DNA of 29,820 nt, from positions 1 to 29,820 of the IMG/VR virus record IMGVR_UViG_3300020419_000063; one strand, 5' to 3'. Shown here piece after piece: positions 12,286-20,123 of this stretch. The position numbers were made by a program, and so were the translations under genes. The stretch's first letter is position 1. Each line of letters begins with the position of its first letter. The stretch comes from a virus. The notes below the pieces were generated by a model, which saw nothing but the letters and a program-made list of their open reading frames with translations, did not search any database and was not told the origin of the DNA.

Positions 12286-12471
12286 ATGCACGACAGTCTT
12301 GAGAATTACTACAAGACTAATTTCGCATTGATGCAGCATCATAAGTATAGTCTCACTGAGCTAGAGAACATGATGCCATGGGAACGTGATGTTTATGTGA
12401 GTTTACTTCTGCAATTCATTAAAGATGAAGAAGCAAGACAAAAAGCAGAAAACAATCGTATGTCCTTATGA
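12286..12471 (+). CDS. Tail-assembly chaperone second part (T4 gene 51 position), 61 aa
   Basis: The product is helical, with the pattern LMQHHKYSLTELENMMPWERD then VYVSLLLQFIKDEEARQKAE. This resembles the small downstream partners of tail chaperones, where a H-K/W-S-x-x-E-L/I-E-x-M-x-P-W-E-R motif is common. It can be read from its own ATG, five bases after the gp26 stop, or as the C-terminal part of a gp26 fusion after a -1 slip. No good Shine-Dalgarno sequence precedes the ATG, which favours coupling or frameshifting. Its end overlaps the tape-measure-like gene (ATGA). T4 gene 51 sits in the same place, but I cannot show homology. Confidence 0.68.
   Translation: MHDSLENYYKTNFALMQHHKYSLTELENMMPWERDVYVSLLLQFIKDEEARQKAENNRMSL
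12295..12318 (+). other. Inverted repeat downstream of the slippery site
   Basis: AGTCTTG (12295-12301) and CAAGACT (12312-12318) are perfect complements around a ten-base loop. The stem begins 20 bases after the heptamer, farther than the usual 5-9 base spacing of frameshift stimulators. A stimulatory role is therefore uncertain. Confidence 0.3.
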
Positions 12472-15143
12472 GACTTAAGAAGTTTGTTACTATTAATAAG
12501 TTTTCCTCTAAAACTGGTATAGGGGTTGCTTTTAATGAACTTAGAAAGGGCATCAATCGTACAGGTGTTGTTACTGATGGTATTGGGTCAAATGTAAATC
12601 AGCAAAGGAATATGTTAAAATTCCAAGCTGATTACTTATCAGATAAAACACTGTCTCAGATACAGATAGTAAAGAAGGAGACCAAACAGAAGAATCAGTT
12701 TTATGAGGCATATAAGAAACGTCTTCGTAGAATGTTTGGTGTTAGAAGAAGGCAGAAGGCAGAAGACTCAGCAGAAGATGGTGTAAAGGATGCAAAGACA
12801 AAAACAGATAAGTTAATAGGTAGAATTGGCAAACCAGTAAAGAAACTATTTGGTTTCATGGACAAAACCATTGGTAGTATAATAAAGTGGTTTGTTATAT
12901 TTGGGGCATTAGATTTTATAGGAAAGAATCCTGAGCAGATTGCAAAACTAGGAAGATTTGTGTTCGCTATAGGTAAGTTTGGATTTAATATTGTAAAACT
13001 TGGGGTAGGTGGTGTATTAAGTGGTCTTACCAATGTATTTGGTGATTATAGTGACAAGGGTGCTGTTGAGAGAGGAATGCGTAAATTTCTTGGTGTATTC
13101 CAGATAATTGGTGGTATCGCTGCACTAAGGACTGCACAGTATCTTGTTATGCCATGGAAATTGATATCTGATATGAAAGGTATCAATAATATGATGGATA
13201 GGACTGCAATGACCACAGAGGAAATCAAAGCAAGTCAGAAGGCAAGACTTGGTGGTTACAGAGATAAGAAGACAGGAGTTATATACTCAAAAGAAGAATA
13301 TAAGGCAATGCAGAAGTCGGCTCAGAGAGCTGACTCTAAACGTGCTTCCAAAGCAGGAAAAGGAATGAAGTCCGATTTATATCGGAATCAATTTGATAAG
13401 AGATTTCAAGCACAATATAAAGGACAGAAAGGACCGTTATCAAAACTGCAACAGAGAGCTAGGATTGGTCGAGGTAAGATGACTAAGGGTATTGGCAAGT
13501 TTGTCAAAGGAAATCCTGCAAAAGTAACTGGTGCTCTTAGTGTACTTGGTGGAGGATTACGAATTGCTACTGGTCTTTCTCAAGGTGAAGAAGCAGGGTC
13601 TGCGATAGGTGCGGGTGTAGGACAGGCAGTTGGAGGTATAGCGGGTGCTGCAGCATTAACAGCAGTTGCACCTTTCTTAGGACCTTTTGCACCTATGATT
13701 GGTAGTGCTATCGGTGGTTTCTTAGGTGAATGGGTTGGAAAATCATTTGGTAAGTTAGCACAACCTATATTTGAGCCTATAAAAAGAGCATTTGGTATGT
13801 ATTTTGAAATGGCGAAAGCATTATATAAACCTTTTATTGATAATCTAGGACCTGTACTTGGTGAAGTGTTTAATATTCTAGGTAGTCTTGGTAGTCTGTT
13901 ATTTAAACATACAAAACCATTAAGAGATTTCACTGGATTTGTCCTCAGCATGGGATTCAAAGCGATAGGTGAAACAGTAAAATTTGTTATTGACAATGCT
14001 AAACGATTGATGGATCCCAAGAGTATGGCAGCAGGATTTCTTGATGCTTTAACACTTAATGCCTTTGATTTGGATAATATGAATCCTGAGAATAAGGATG
14101 GCAAGAAGAAGAAAGCATGGTGGGATCCAGCTGGAGTGTTTACTGGTAAGGATAAAGAGGAAAAACCACCAGAAATGGCAGGGGGTGGTTTACTATCCTT
14201 AATGGATACAATGATTAGTATTGCAGGACATAATCCAGCTCAAAGAAAGCAGGAAATGGCAGAGGGTGGAAAGATATTAAAAGTCCCATACTACAACCAG
14301 AGAGCAAATGATGACGACCCACTTGGTCGTAAAGGTGATACGCAGTGCTATTCTACTGTCATGGCAATGTGGACAAGTTACTTAACAAGTAATAATGTAT
14401 CTACAAAAGAATATAATAAGACAAGGAGTAAGTATGGGTCATCTACAAGTGCGTCTGCACAACAAAAAGCGTTAAAAGATTATGGCATAGAAAGTAAGTT
14501 ACAGACTGGTGTGCAGGGATATGATAACTTGAAAAAAGAAATAGATGATGGATATCCAGTACCTCTTGGAATGAAGTATACAGGTAGTGGTCATTGGGCT
14601 ATGTTGACAGGATATTCACCTCTTGGATGGATAGTGCATGACCCATTTGGACAGTTAGGTAAAGGTGGTAACTGGATAAAGAAAAATTCACAGGACAGTA
14701 AGACTGAAGGTGTGGGTAAATCATATCTCATGAAGAAAGATGTATTCCAAGACCAGTCACCAGAGAATGATATATGGATGTGGAAAGCACCTAGAGGTAT
14801 AAAGGAAATTACTAAACCAAAATATGAAGAAAACGATTTATCGTTATCAGATAAAGCTGCAATGACAGTTTTCAATGGTTTTGTAAATTTTAAGGATAAA
14901 GTTTCTAATAAAATTAAGGACTTATCTGGTATCAAACCAACTGATGCAAAAGATACACAGATGAATCTAACTGATACTACATTCCAACAAAAGGCACAAA
15001 GGGATGCAGATGAAGAGATGGCTCGTGATGTGGTAGTACTTACTCAAACTATTACCCAACCAGTCATAAATAACGTAGGTGGAGCAGTACCTAACATTGT
15101 ATACAAGAATGGTAAAGGTCCTATGCTAACAGAGTTTACGTAA
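12468..15143 (+). CDS. Tape-measure-like tail protein with C39-like peptidase domain, 891 aa
   Basis: The N-terminal part is basic and helical. It is followed by a hydrophobic unit (about residues 125-190, with IIKWFVIFGALDFIGKNPEQ) and a Gly/Ala-rich membrane-type stretch at about 372-425. Then come long helices, as in proteins that fill the tail tube. From about residue 602 a globular domain begins with ILKVPYYNQ. It has C627 (DTQCYSTVMAMW), H709 (SGHWAMLTGY) and D725 (WIVHDPFGQ), the Cys-His-Asp order and spacing of C39-like papain-fold peptidases. Such a domain could trim tail proteins or cut host envelope peptides at infection. The gene starts in an ATGA overlap with the chaperone ORF. 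The tape-measure role is inferred from size, order and composition. Confidence 0.72.
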   Translation: MRLKKFVTINKFSSKTGIGVAFNELRKGINRTGVVTDGIGSNVNQQRNMLKFQADYLSDKTLSQIQIVKKETKQKNQFYEAYKKRLRRMFGVRRRQKAEDSAEDGVKDAKTKTDKLIGRIGKPVKKLFGFMDKTIGSIIKWFVIFGALDFIGKNPEQIAKLGRFVFAIGKFGFNIVKLGVGGVLSGLTNVFGDYSDKGAVERGMRKFLGVFQIIGGIAALRTAQYLVMPWKLISDMKGINNMMDRTAMTTEEIKASQKARLGGYRDKKTGVIYSKEEYKAMQKSAQRADSKRASKAGKGMKSDLYRNQFDKRFQAQYKGQKGPLSKLQQRARIGRGKMTKGIGKFVKGNPAKVTGALSVLGGGLRIATGLSQGEEAGSAIGAGVGQAVGGIAGAAALTAVAPFLGPFAPMIGSAIGGFLGEWVGKSFGKLAQPIFEPIKRAFGMYFEMAKALYKPFIDNLGPVLGEVFNILGSLGSLLFKHTKPLRDFTGFVLSMGFKAIGETVKFVIDNAKRLMDPKSMAAGFLDALTLNAFDLDNMNPENKDGKKKKAWWDPAGVFTGKDKEEKPPEMAGGGLLSLMDTMISIAGHNPAQRKQEMAEGGKILKVPYYNQRANDDDPLGRKGDTQCYSTVMAMWTSYLTSNNVSTKEYNKTRSKYGSSTSASAQQKALKDYGIESKLQTGVQGYDNLKKEIDDGYPVPLGMKYTGSGHWAMLTGYSPLGWIVHDPFGQLGKGGNWIKKNSQDSKTEGVGKSYLMKKDVFQDQSPENDIWMWKAPRGIKEITKPKYEENDLSLSDKAAMTVFNGFVNFKDKVSNKIKDLSGIKPTDAKDTQMNLTDTTFQQKAQRDADEEMARDVVVLTQTITQPVINNVGGAVPNIVYKNGKGPMLTEFT

Positions 15144-17705
15144 ATGGCAGACAAACCCACTACAAAAGTATCTAAAGCAACCCTTTATAAGATGGTGTCT
15201 TATAAGGGGATGAAGAGTGGTGAGAAATATAAGGGCATGTCAACTACAAAAGAGTTGGCATTCATGAAGGAAGACTTCGGGAAGGGAATGTCTGCTGTTA
15301 TAAGTGGTATAAACTCTTTAGGTGCATCTGTCAATGGTATTGCTCTAGGTGTGCAGAGTATGACATCATCTATGAGATTGTCAGTTGCTAAGCAAATAAA
15401 GAGTGCAGACAAACTTATAAAAATTCAAGAGAAAGGAATTGTAGACGATAAAACGAGAGAAAAGACTAAGATAAAGGATGAGCAAAGGAGACGTCAGTTA
15501 GAGAAAAGAAATGAAGCAGAGAATGCTTCAGAGATAGGACAACCATCCTTATTTAAAAAGATAAGAAAACAATTTGGAGAGAATACTAAAAAATCATTTG
15601 GTGGATTATTCTCAGGTCTAGTAAGATTCTCAGGATTTTTATTCAAAGCAACAGCAGGATTTGCTGCGTTAACTTGGTTAGCTAAGAATCCAGACTCTAT
15701 ACAAAGACTCGCTAAAACTTTAAACAGCGTTGGTAAATTCCTGTTACAGATGTCATCATTCCTAGCAGGGTCTGCAATGGATGGATTGATTAAGTTTTTA
15801 GAGAATCCTGTTAGTCTGAAAGGATTAATTGGGTCACTACAATTTCTTGCATCAGCAGCACCATTATTTGTATCATTAGCATTCCTTAAGAATCCAGTAG
15901 GCACAGTCCGTGCTTTTGCATGGGTAATAGGAGCTTTAGGTAAATCAATATCTGGAATGTTTAAGGCAGGCAAGAAGATGGACATGTTGCGTATGTTTCA
16001 TCGTAATAAGTTTGCAAAGTTAGGACTTGGTGCAGGGCTTGGTTTAGGTGTAGGAATCATAGGGTCAATGATGTCTGGTGAAGGTTTAGACCCAGAAACA
16101 CTAGGAGCAACAACAGGTGCAGGACTCGGAGCAACTGGTGGTGCTATGTTAGGTAATGCTATTGGTGGTCCTGTAGGAGGAATGTTACTGGGAGCAGCAG
16201 GAGGTGCTCTTGGTGGAAAGGTAGGTGGAGGTATTGGTAAGATGTTAAAACCTCTGACTGAGCCTATAGGAAGATATTTTAATATGATAGGTAAGGCATT
16301 TAATGATATAATGGCTCCTATAAAAGATAGTCTAGCTGGATTCTTTGAAGCACTTGGTGGTGCTATGAATGGAATCTTAGATTTCATTGAGCCACATATG
16401 CCAATGATTACTAAAATCATAGGAATTGGTGTTAATACATTATTCTCACCTTTATTCTTAGGTTTAAAAGCACTGACAGCAGTATTGAAATTCTTTTCAC
16501 CCAATAAACAAAAAGAAGAAACAACAAAAACAACGAAACCATCAATTAGTGATTCGATGTCATACACGAGAAAAGGAAACCCAGAAACAGGATTACAGGA
16601 AGTTGTTGATGGCACTCAAGGTAAAGGTATTGACATTGTAGCAGCTAATCAGCATAATTATGAGAGTCAGATAGCGTTAATAGAAAAGAAAAAAAGGAAT
16701 GATAAAAGGATAACAGAAGCACGAGGTGGTACGTTTGACCCATCCCAATATGATAAGAAACTTCTAAAACTTGAAAAAGCATATAATGCTACTCTAGAAT
16801 ATGGTGATGGAATTCAGACTTCAGCAAGTCGTGAATTTACAGGTAAAGCAAAAGGTGGATGGATAAATGGTCCTATGTCTGGATATCCTGTATCATTAGA
16901 TGGTAAGACAACAGCATTCATTGGTCATGGCACTGAGTGGGTTGGTGCAAAGATGTCATCAGGTGGTGCATTTGTCGTGCCATTTAACACTCCTGCAACT
17001 AAAAAAGATAGTGGACTAACATCACGAAGATTTCGTGAAGCAATGGCGGGTGGATATACATTACCGAAGAAAGCAGATGGTGGTATGGTAGAGCCAGACC
17101 AGTTAGTTGGTGGACACACAGACATTACAGTAAAAATGGGTGAGGACGGTGTATCATCAAAGAGCAAAGAAAAAGTGCAGTATGCTATTGACGTCAATCA
17201 TCTTTACTTACATAGGAAACAGATAGAAAACCAGTTACCAGATGGTGCAACAATAGATGATATTATTAATAAGAAACCTATTAATATAGACTCAAGAAAA
17301 CTTGATAGAATCCTAGCGTCTAGTGATGCAGCAAAAGCAACTAGAGAAAGAAGGATGATGAGAAATTTAGAGTTGATTAAGGGTATGACATTTGCGGGTG
17401 GATTTGAAACTCAGAAAAAAGCAGCAAAATTCTTATATAATAAAGCAATAGGAATAAAAGAAAATGTAGGTAGTTTAATAAACCAAGCAAAACTCAATAT
17501 GGTTGATAAGAAAATGAAAGCAGCTGAGTCTAAAGTAATTCAAGCACCTCCTCAAACTGCTGACCCGATAGTTACAGGCGGTGGAGGTGGAAGCTCATTT
17601 GATGTTCCTATCGTAACTAATGAAGAGCGTGATGCTGACCCATATCTAATAACTAGATTTGGATTAGTTTCTGAATTTAATGGAGACATGGCAGACTTAA
17701 TGTAA
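15144..17705 (+). CDS. Second tape-measure-like tail protein, 853 aa
   Basis: The layout repeats that of the preceding gene. A basic helical start is followed by a hydrophobic unit FKATAGFAALTWLAKNPDSI, alignable with FVIFGALDFIGKNPEQI there. Then come a long Gly/Ala-rich stretch (about residues 291-369) and amphipathic helices after KPLTEPIGRYFNM. There is no peptidase domain. The C-terminal third instead carries GPMSGYPVSLDGKTTAFIGH and GAFVVPFNTPATK, a motif found in phage tape-measure C-termini. Together the two genes look like an ancient duplication. The ATG is directly adjacent to the previous stop, and the stop overlaps the next ATG. Confidence 0.7.
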   Translation: MADKPTTKVSKATLYKMVSYKGMKSGEKYKGMSTTKELAFMKEDFGKGMSAVISGINSLGASVNGIALGVQSMTSSMRLSVAKQIKSADKLIKIQEKGIVDDKTREKTKIKDEQRRRQLEKRNEAENASEIGQPSLFKKIRKQFGENTKKSFGGLFSGLVRFSGFLFKATAGFAALTWLAKNPDSIQRLAKTLNSVGKFLLQMSSFLAGSAMDGLIKFLENPVSLKGLIGSLQFLASAAPLFVSLAFLKNPVGTVRAFAWVIGALGKSISGMFKAGKKMDMLRMFHRNKFAKLGLGAGLGLGVGIIGSMMSGEGLDPETLGATTGAGLGATGGAMLGNAIGGPVGGMLLGAAGGALGGKVGGGIGKMLKPLTEPIGRYFNMIGKAFNDIMAPIKDSLAGFFEALGGAMNGILDFIEPHMPMITKIIGIGVNTLFSPLFLGLKALTAVLKFFSPNKQKEETTKTTKPSISDSMSYTRKGNPETGLQEVVDGTQGKGIDIVAANQHNYESQIALIEKKKRNDKRITEARGGTFDPSQYDKKLLKLEKAYNATLEYGDGIQTSASREFTGKAKGGWINGPMSGYPVSLDGKTTAFIGHGTEWVGAKMSSGGAFVVPFNTPATKKDSGLTSRRFREAMAGGYTLPKKADGGMVEPDQLVGGHTDITVKMGEDGVSSKSKEKVQYAIDVNHLYLHRKQIENQLPDGATIDDIINKKPINIDSRKLDRILASSDAAKATRERRMMRNLELIKGMTFAGGFETQKKAAKFLYNKAIGIKENVGSLINQAKLNMVDKKMKAAESKVIQAPPQTADPIVTGGGGGSSFDVPIVTNEERDADPYLITRFGLVSEFNGDMADLM

Positions 17706-19066
17706 TGGCAGATAGAAAATCCCGACTATATCAACTTAAAAAGATGGAGTTAGTAACCATCGAAGGAGATAAGTACGACATACGAGATATTGTAATTGAT
17801 TTTGCTTACACAGAATCAATAGATTCTCCCTTTATAAGGTGTGATTTCACAATCCTTGATGCTATCGATTTCAATAAACTATTGATAGGTGGAGAAATGA
17901 TAAACATTGATTTAGTTACCAATAGCAGTGGTAACAAGCATTTAAAGACAGCACTTAGAGTTTTTAAAATTGGTAGTTTAATCAAACAAGAGCGTGGTCA
18001 GATGTATATTCTTCACTGCACAACTCCAGAATCATATCCAAATGAGATGAATAAAGTATTCAAACCATTCGGACCTGCAGGAAAGGATGTAGATAATATT
18101 CCTAAACATATCTGCAAAGAATATCTTAAAGCATCTAACGAGAAAACTAGAGATAGAAACTTTGAAACTCATTCAAAGATATCATTCATATCAACAAATT
18201 GGAGACCAGTAGAAGCAATCGCTTACATGTCAGATAAAGTCACACGTGTTGATGGTAAGGGGTCAGGTAAAGCATCTAAGAAACAATCTGGATTTCTATT
18301 CTGGGAAAATAGATATGGTTTTAATTTTAAATCATTAGACGGATTGTGTAAGGGAGAAGGTATACCAAAAGAAGAAGATATATTTGAATACACATATCAG
18401 CAGCAGGGTGCTGACCCACCAGCTAATGGTGCATATATTATAGAAAGTATATCGTACCCTGACAGAGCAAACCACCTCAGAAACATGAGAATGGGGACGT
18501 TTAAAACCACAGGTTTAAGTATTTCTTTGCCTCGTCCTACAAATTCAAATGCTACTGACTCTGGTGGCAGTGATAAAACCTCTCCTGCAGGGACTATTCA
18601 TAGTCCTAAAGAAATAACTTTTAACCAAGTTTTTGGAAAGGCAGACACTATACATAAAAGAAAACCTTTTGATTTACCTCCTGACCTAGCATCATTCAAA
18701 GGTGCTACTAGGATTAAATACAGGGCATTGCCTGGGATGAAGAATCAAGCCACTAAGGATGACCCCGATAATGGCACAGATTCTGATACCGACACAATGG
18801 CAGTTGCGGAATATGCTGCAGCACGCTATAATCTATTACAGGCAATACAACTAACTATAGTTGTACCTGGAAACTCTGCCTTAACAGCAGGGTCACTCAT
18901 TAAGGTTAGAATACCCGCATCGCAAGAAAAGAATAGGTCTGTTAAAGAAGACCTAAGATACAGTGGAAAGTATTTAATTTCTGGTGTAGAGCATGTTTTC
19001 AAAGCAGAAGGTCTAACTACTAAGTTAGTCTTGACTCGGGATTCAGTTATGAAAGAAACTTATTAA
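17705..19066 (+). CDS. Baseplate hub protein, gp27-like
   Basis: The 453-aa product has the outline of a gp27-type hub. An N-terminal strand-rich domain (IDFAYTESIDSPFIRCDFTI) is followed by a central YILHCTTPES segment and the hub motif SGFLFWENRYGFNFKSLDGL, with a C-terminal barrel ending YLISGVEHVFKAEGLTTKLVL. In T4, gp27 trimers connect the gp5 spike to the tail tube. Here gene 5 lies 1 kb downstream, with accessory genes placed between them. The gene is tightly coupled to the tape-measure-like gene (taATG). The call rests on motif likeness and position, not on a full alignment. Confidence 0.65.
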   Translation: MADRKSRLYQLKKMELVTIEGDKYDIRDIVIDFAYTESIDSPFIRCDFTILDAIDFNKLLIGGEMINIDLVTNSSGNKHLKTALRVFKIGSLIKQERGQMYILHCTTPESYPNEMNKVFKPFGPAGKDVDNIPKHICKEYLKASNEKTRDRNFETHSKISFISTNWRPVEAIAYMSDKVTRVDGKGSGKASKKQSGFLFWENRYGFNFKSLDGLCKGEGIPKEEDIFEYTYQQQGADPPANGAYIIESISYPDRANHLRNMRMGTFKTTGLSISLPRPTNSNATDSGGSDKTSPAGTIHSPKEITFNQVFGKADTIHKRKPFDLPPDLASFKGATRIKYRALPGMKNQATKDDPDNGTDSDTDTMAVAEYAAARYNLLQAIQLTIVVPGNSALTAGSLIKVRIPASQEKNRSVKEDLRYSGKYLISGVEHVFKAEGLTTKLVLTRDSVMKETY

Positions 19067-19077
19067 AGGTAACTAAT

Positions 19078-19305
19078 ATGGAATCAATAGAACAACACAT
19101 CCAAAAAGACAAAGACATCGTGGACGACCCACTAGCAAATCCTGCAGCACGCAGACATGCTAAGGTAGAATTGCACGAATTAGAAGAATACGCAGAGCAT
19201 CACAAAGAGGAAATTGCAGCAGGAGACCATCATGACCCTAATGCACTTGAAATCTGGTGTGACCAACATCCAGAAGAACCTGAATGTTTAGTGTATGACG
19301 ACTAA
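19078..19305 (+). CDS. cp12: CP12-like Calvin-cycle inhibitor
   Basis: CP12 is a small disordered protein that ties up phosphoribulokinase and GAPDH when it is oxidised, stopping the Calvin cycle. The C-terminal block is well kept: NALEIWCDQHPEEPECLVYDD, with C61 and C70 in the C-x8-C loop and the Y-x-D end that enters GAPDH. The N-terminal C-x7-C pair is absent and the A-W-D-x-V-E-E-L core is only partly recognisable (HAKVELHELEEYAEH). The 75-aa length is usual. Phage CP12, with transaldolase (24849-25508), is thought to direct carbon to the pentose phosphate pathway for NADPH and nucleotides. An AGG site precedes the ATG. Confidence 0.85.
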   Translation: MESIEQHIQKDKDIVDDPLANPAARRHAKVELHELEEYAEHHKEEIAAGDHHDPNALEIWCDQHPEEPECLVYDD

Positions 19306-19445
19306 TGGCACATCGTAAAAGGACAAACAAACTAAAAAATCCTCCATCAAAATGGAAGGATGAATTGCTTGAGAAAGGTCCTAAGAGCTGGACACAGGCA
19401 CTACTTTATGCTAAACTAAAACGCGAGAATGACGAAATGTCTTAA
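19305..19445 (+). CDS. Small basic protein, 46 aa
   Basis: The frame starts at the ATG overlapping the CP12 stop by one base (taATG) and closes at TAA 19443-19445, inside the next gene. The product (AHRKRTNKLKNPPSKWKDEL at the start) is very basic with three Trp/Tyr residues and a C-terminal helix (WTQALLYAKLKREND). No family is recognised. Coupling on both sides and an unbroken frame between two real genes support it, and nucleic-acid binding is possible from charge alone. Confidence 0.58.
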   Translation: MAHRKRTNKLKNPPSKWKDELLEKGPKSWTQALLYAKLKRENDEMS

Positions 19446-19644
19446 ACACTCTGAATTACATAACCATATCTTCAATGATGAGGAAATGGAATGTATCAGG
19501 GTGTGTCTAAAGAATGCACCTATACCATATGATATCGCTTTGAAAAAGATTCCAAAGCAAATTTTAGATAAGATAGGTGAGCCGCATGAAAAAGAGCATG
19601 CGGGTGAAATTTTAGTTGAATGTGACTTGGAGAGATACCAATGA
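19429..19644 (+). CDS. Hypothetical protein, 71 aa
   Basis: It begins within the preceding small gene (17-base overlap) and ends in an ATGA overlap with the CpeT-like gene. It has three Cys and three His in the first 27 residues (TKCLKHSELHNHIF then MECIRVCLK), so metal binding is imaginable. The spacing, however, fits no zinc motif that I know. The function is unknown. It is part of the short accessory string between the gp27-like and gp5 genes. Confidence 0.6.
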   Translation: MTKCLKHSELHNHIFNDEEMECIRVCLKNAPIPYDIALKKIPKQILDKIGEPHEKEHAGEILVECDLERYQ

Positions 19645-20111
19645 TGAATAACTGGGAAAACTTAATTCAAGGTCATTACCGAAATCAACGTCAGGCAATG
19701 TCAAACCCTGCCAAGTGGCCACAGGTTGATATTAAAGTCTGGAAAACTGGTAGTGGAATCTTTGAATCTAAGTCTTGGTATAAGTATAAGGGTGAAGAGA
19801 ATCCTTATAACTGGTTACGCTATAGGGTAACTGGTATGGCAGAAGATTATGTGAAAACAGATATCTTCAATTTAATGCACAACACAGATTCATGTCCTTT
19901 CTATTGGAAATGGAATAAAGAAACTGGTTGGTGGTCTGGCACTACGCTAGAAGATTGCACAGTTAGAGGACATAAAATGGTATCTACTGTTAGATTCAAT
20001 GGATTTGACTACAGGTCTCAAGACGTTGGATACAATCTAGAAACAAATGAGCAAGCATGGGGCAAACCAAAAGAAGAAGGTGAGTTTCAATTTGTAGCTA
20101 TAAATAACTAA
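19641..20111 (+). CDS. cpeT: CpeT/CpcT-like phycobiliprotein lyase
   Basis: CpeT-type lyases attach or handle bilin chromophores on phycobiliproteins of the light-harvesting antenna. Here the N-terminal HYRNQRQAMSNPAKW matches the family's G-x-Y-x-N-x-x-Q-A-x-x-N-P-x-x-(F/W). Next come a Cys-Pro-F-Y-W-K-W strand (85-91) and a GWWSGTTLEDC strand (96-106). The end YRSQDVGYNLETNEQAWG then GEFQFVAIN matches the S-x-D-(R)-G-Y-D-x-x-T-x-x-x-W-G ... G-P-F-x-F block. At 156 aa it lacks parts of the bacterial enzymes (about 190-210 aa), as other cyanophage CpeT proteins do. A phycoerythrin-bearing host is suggested. Confidence 0.75.
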   Translation: MMNNWENLIQGHYRNQRQAMSNPAKWPQVDIKVWKTGSGIFESKSWYKYKGEENPYNWLRYRVTGMAEDYVKTDIFNLMHNTDSCPFYWKWNKETGWWSGTTLEDCTVRGHKMVSTVRFNGFDYRSQDVGYNLETNEQAWGKPKEEGEFQFVAINN

Positions 20112-20123
20112 AACATCAATAAA

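Noticed and set aside
13580-14104. Long minus-strand open frames opposite the tape-measure-like genes (also 15494-15985, 15998-16615 and 20450-21127)
   Set aside because: They are antisense to well-supported genes, have Pro/Ile/Ser-rich compositions typical of shadows of Gly/Ala/Asp-rich coding strands, and have no start signals.
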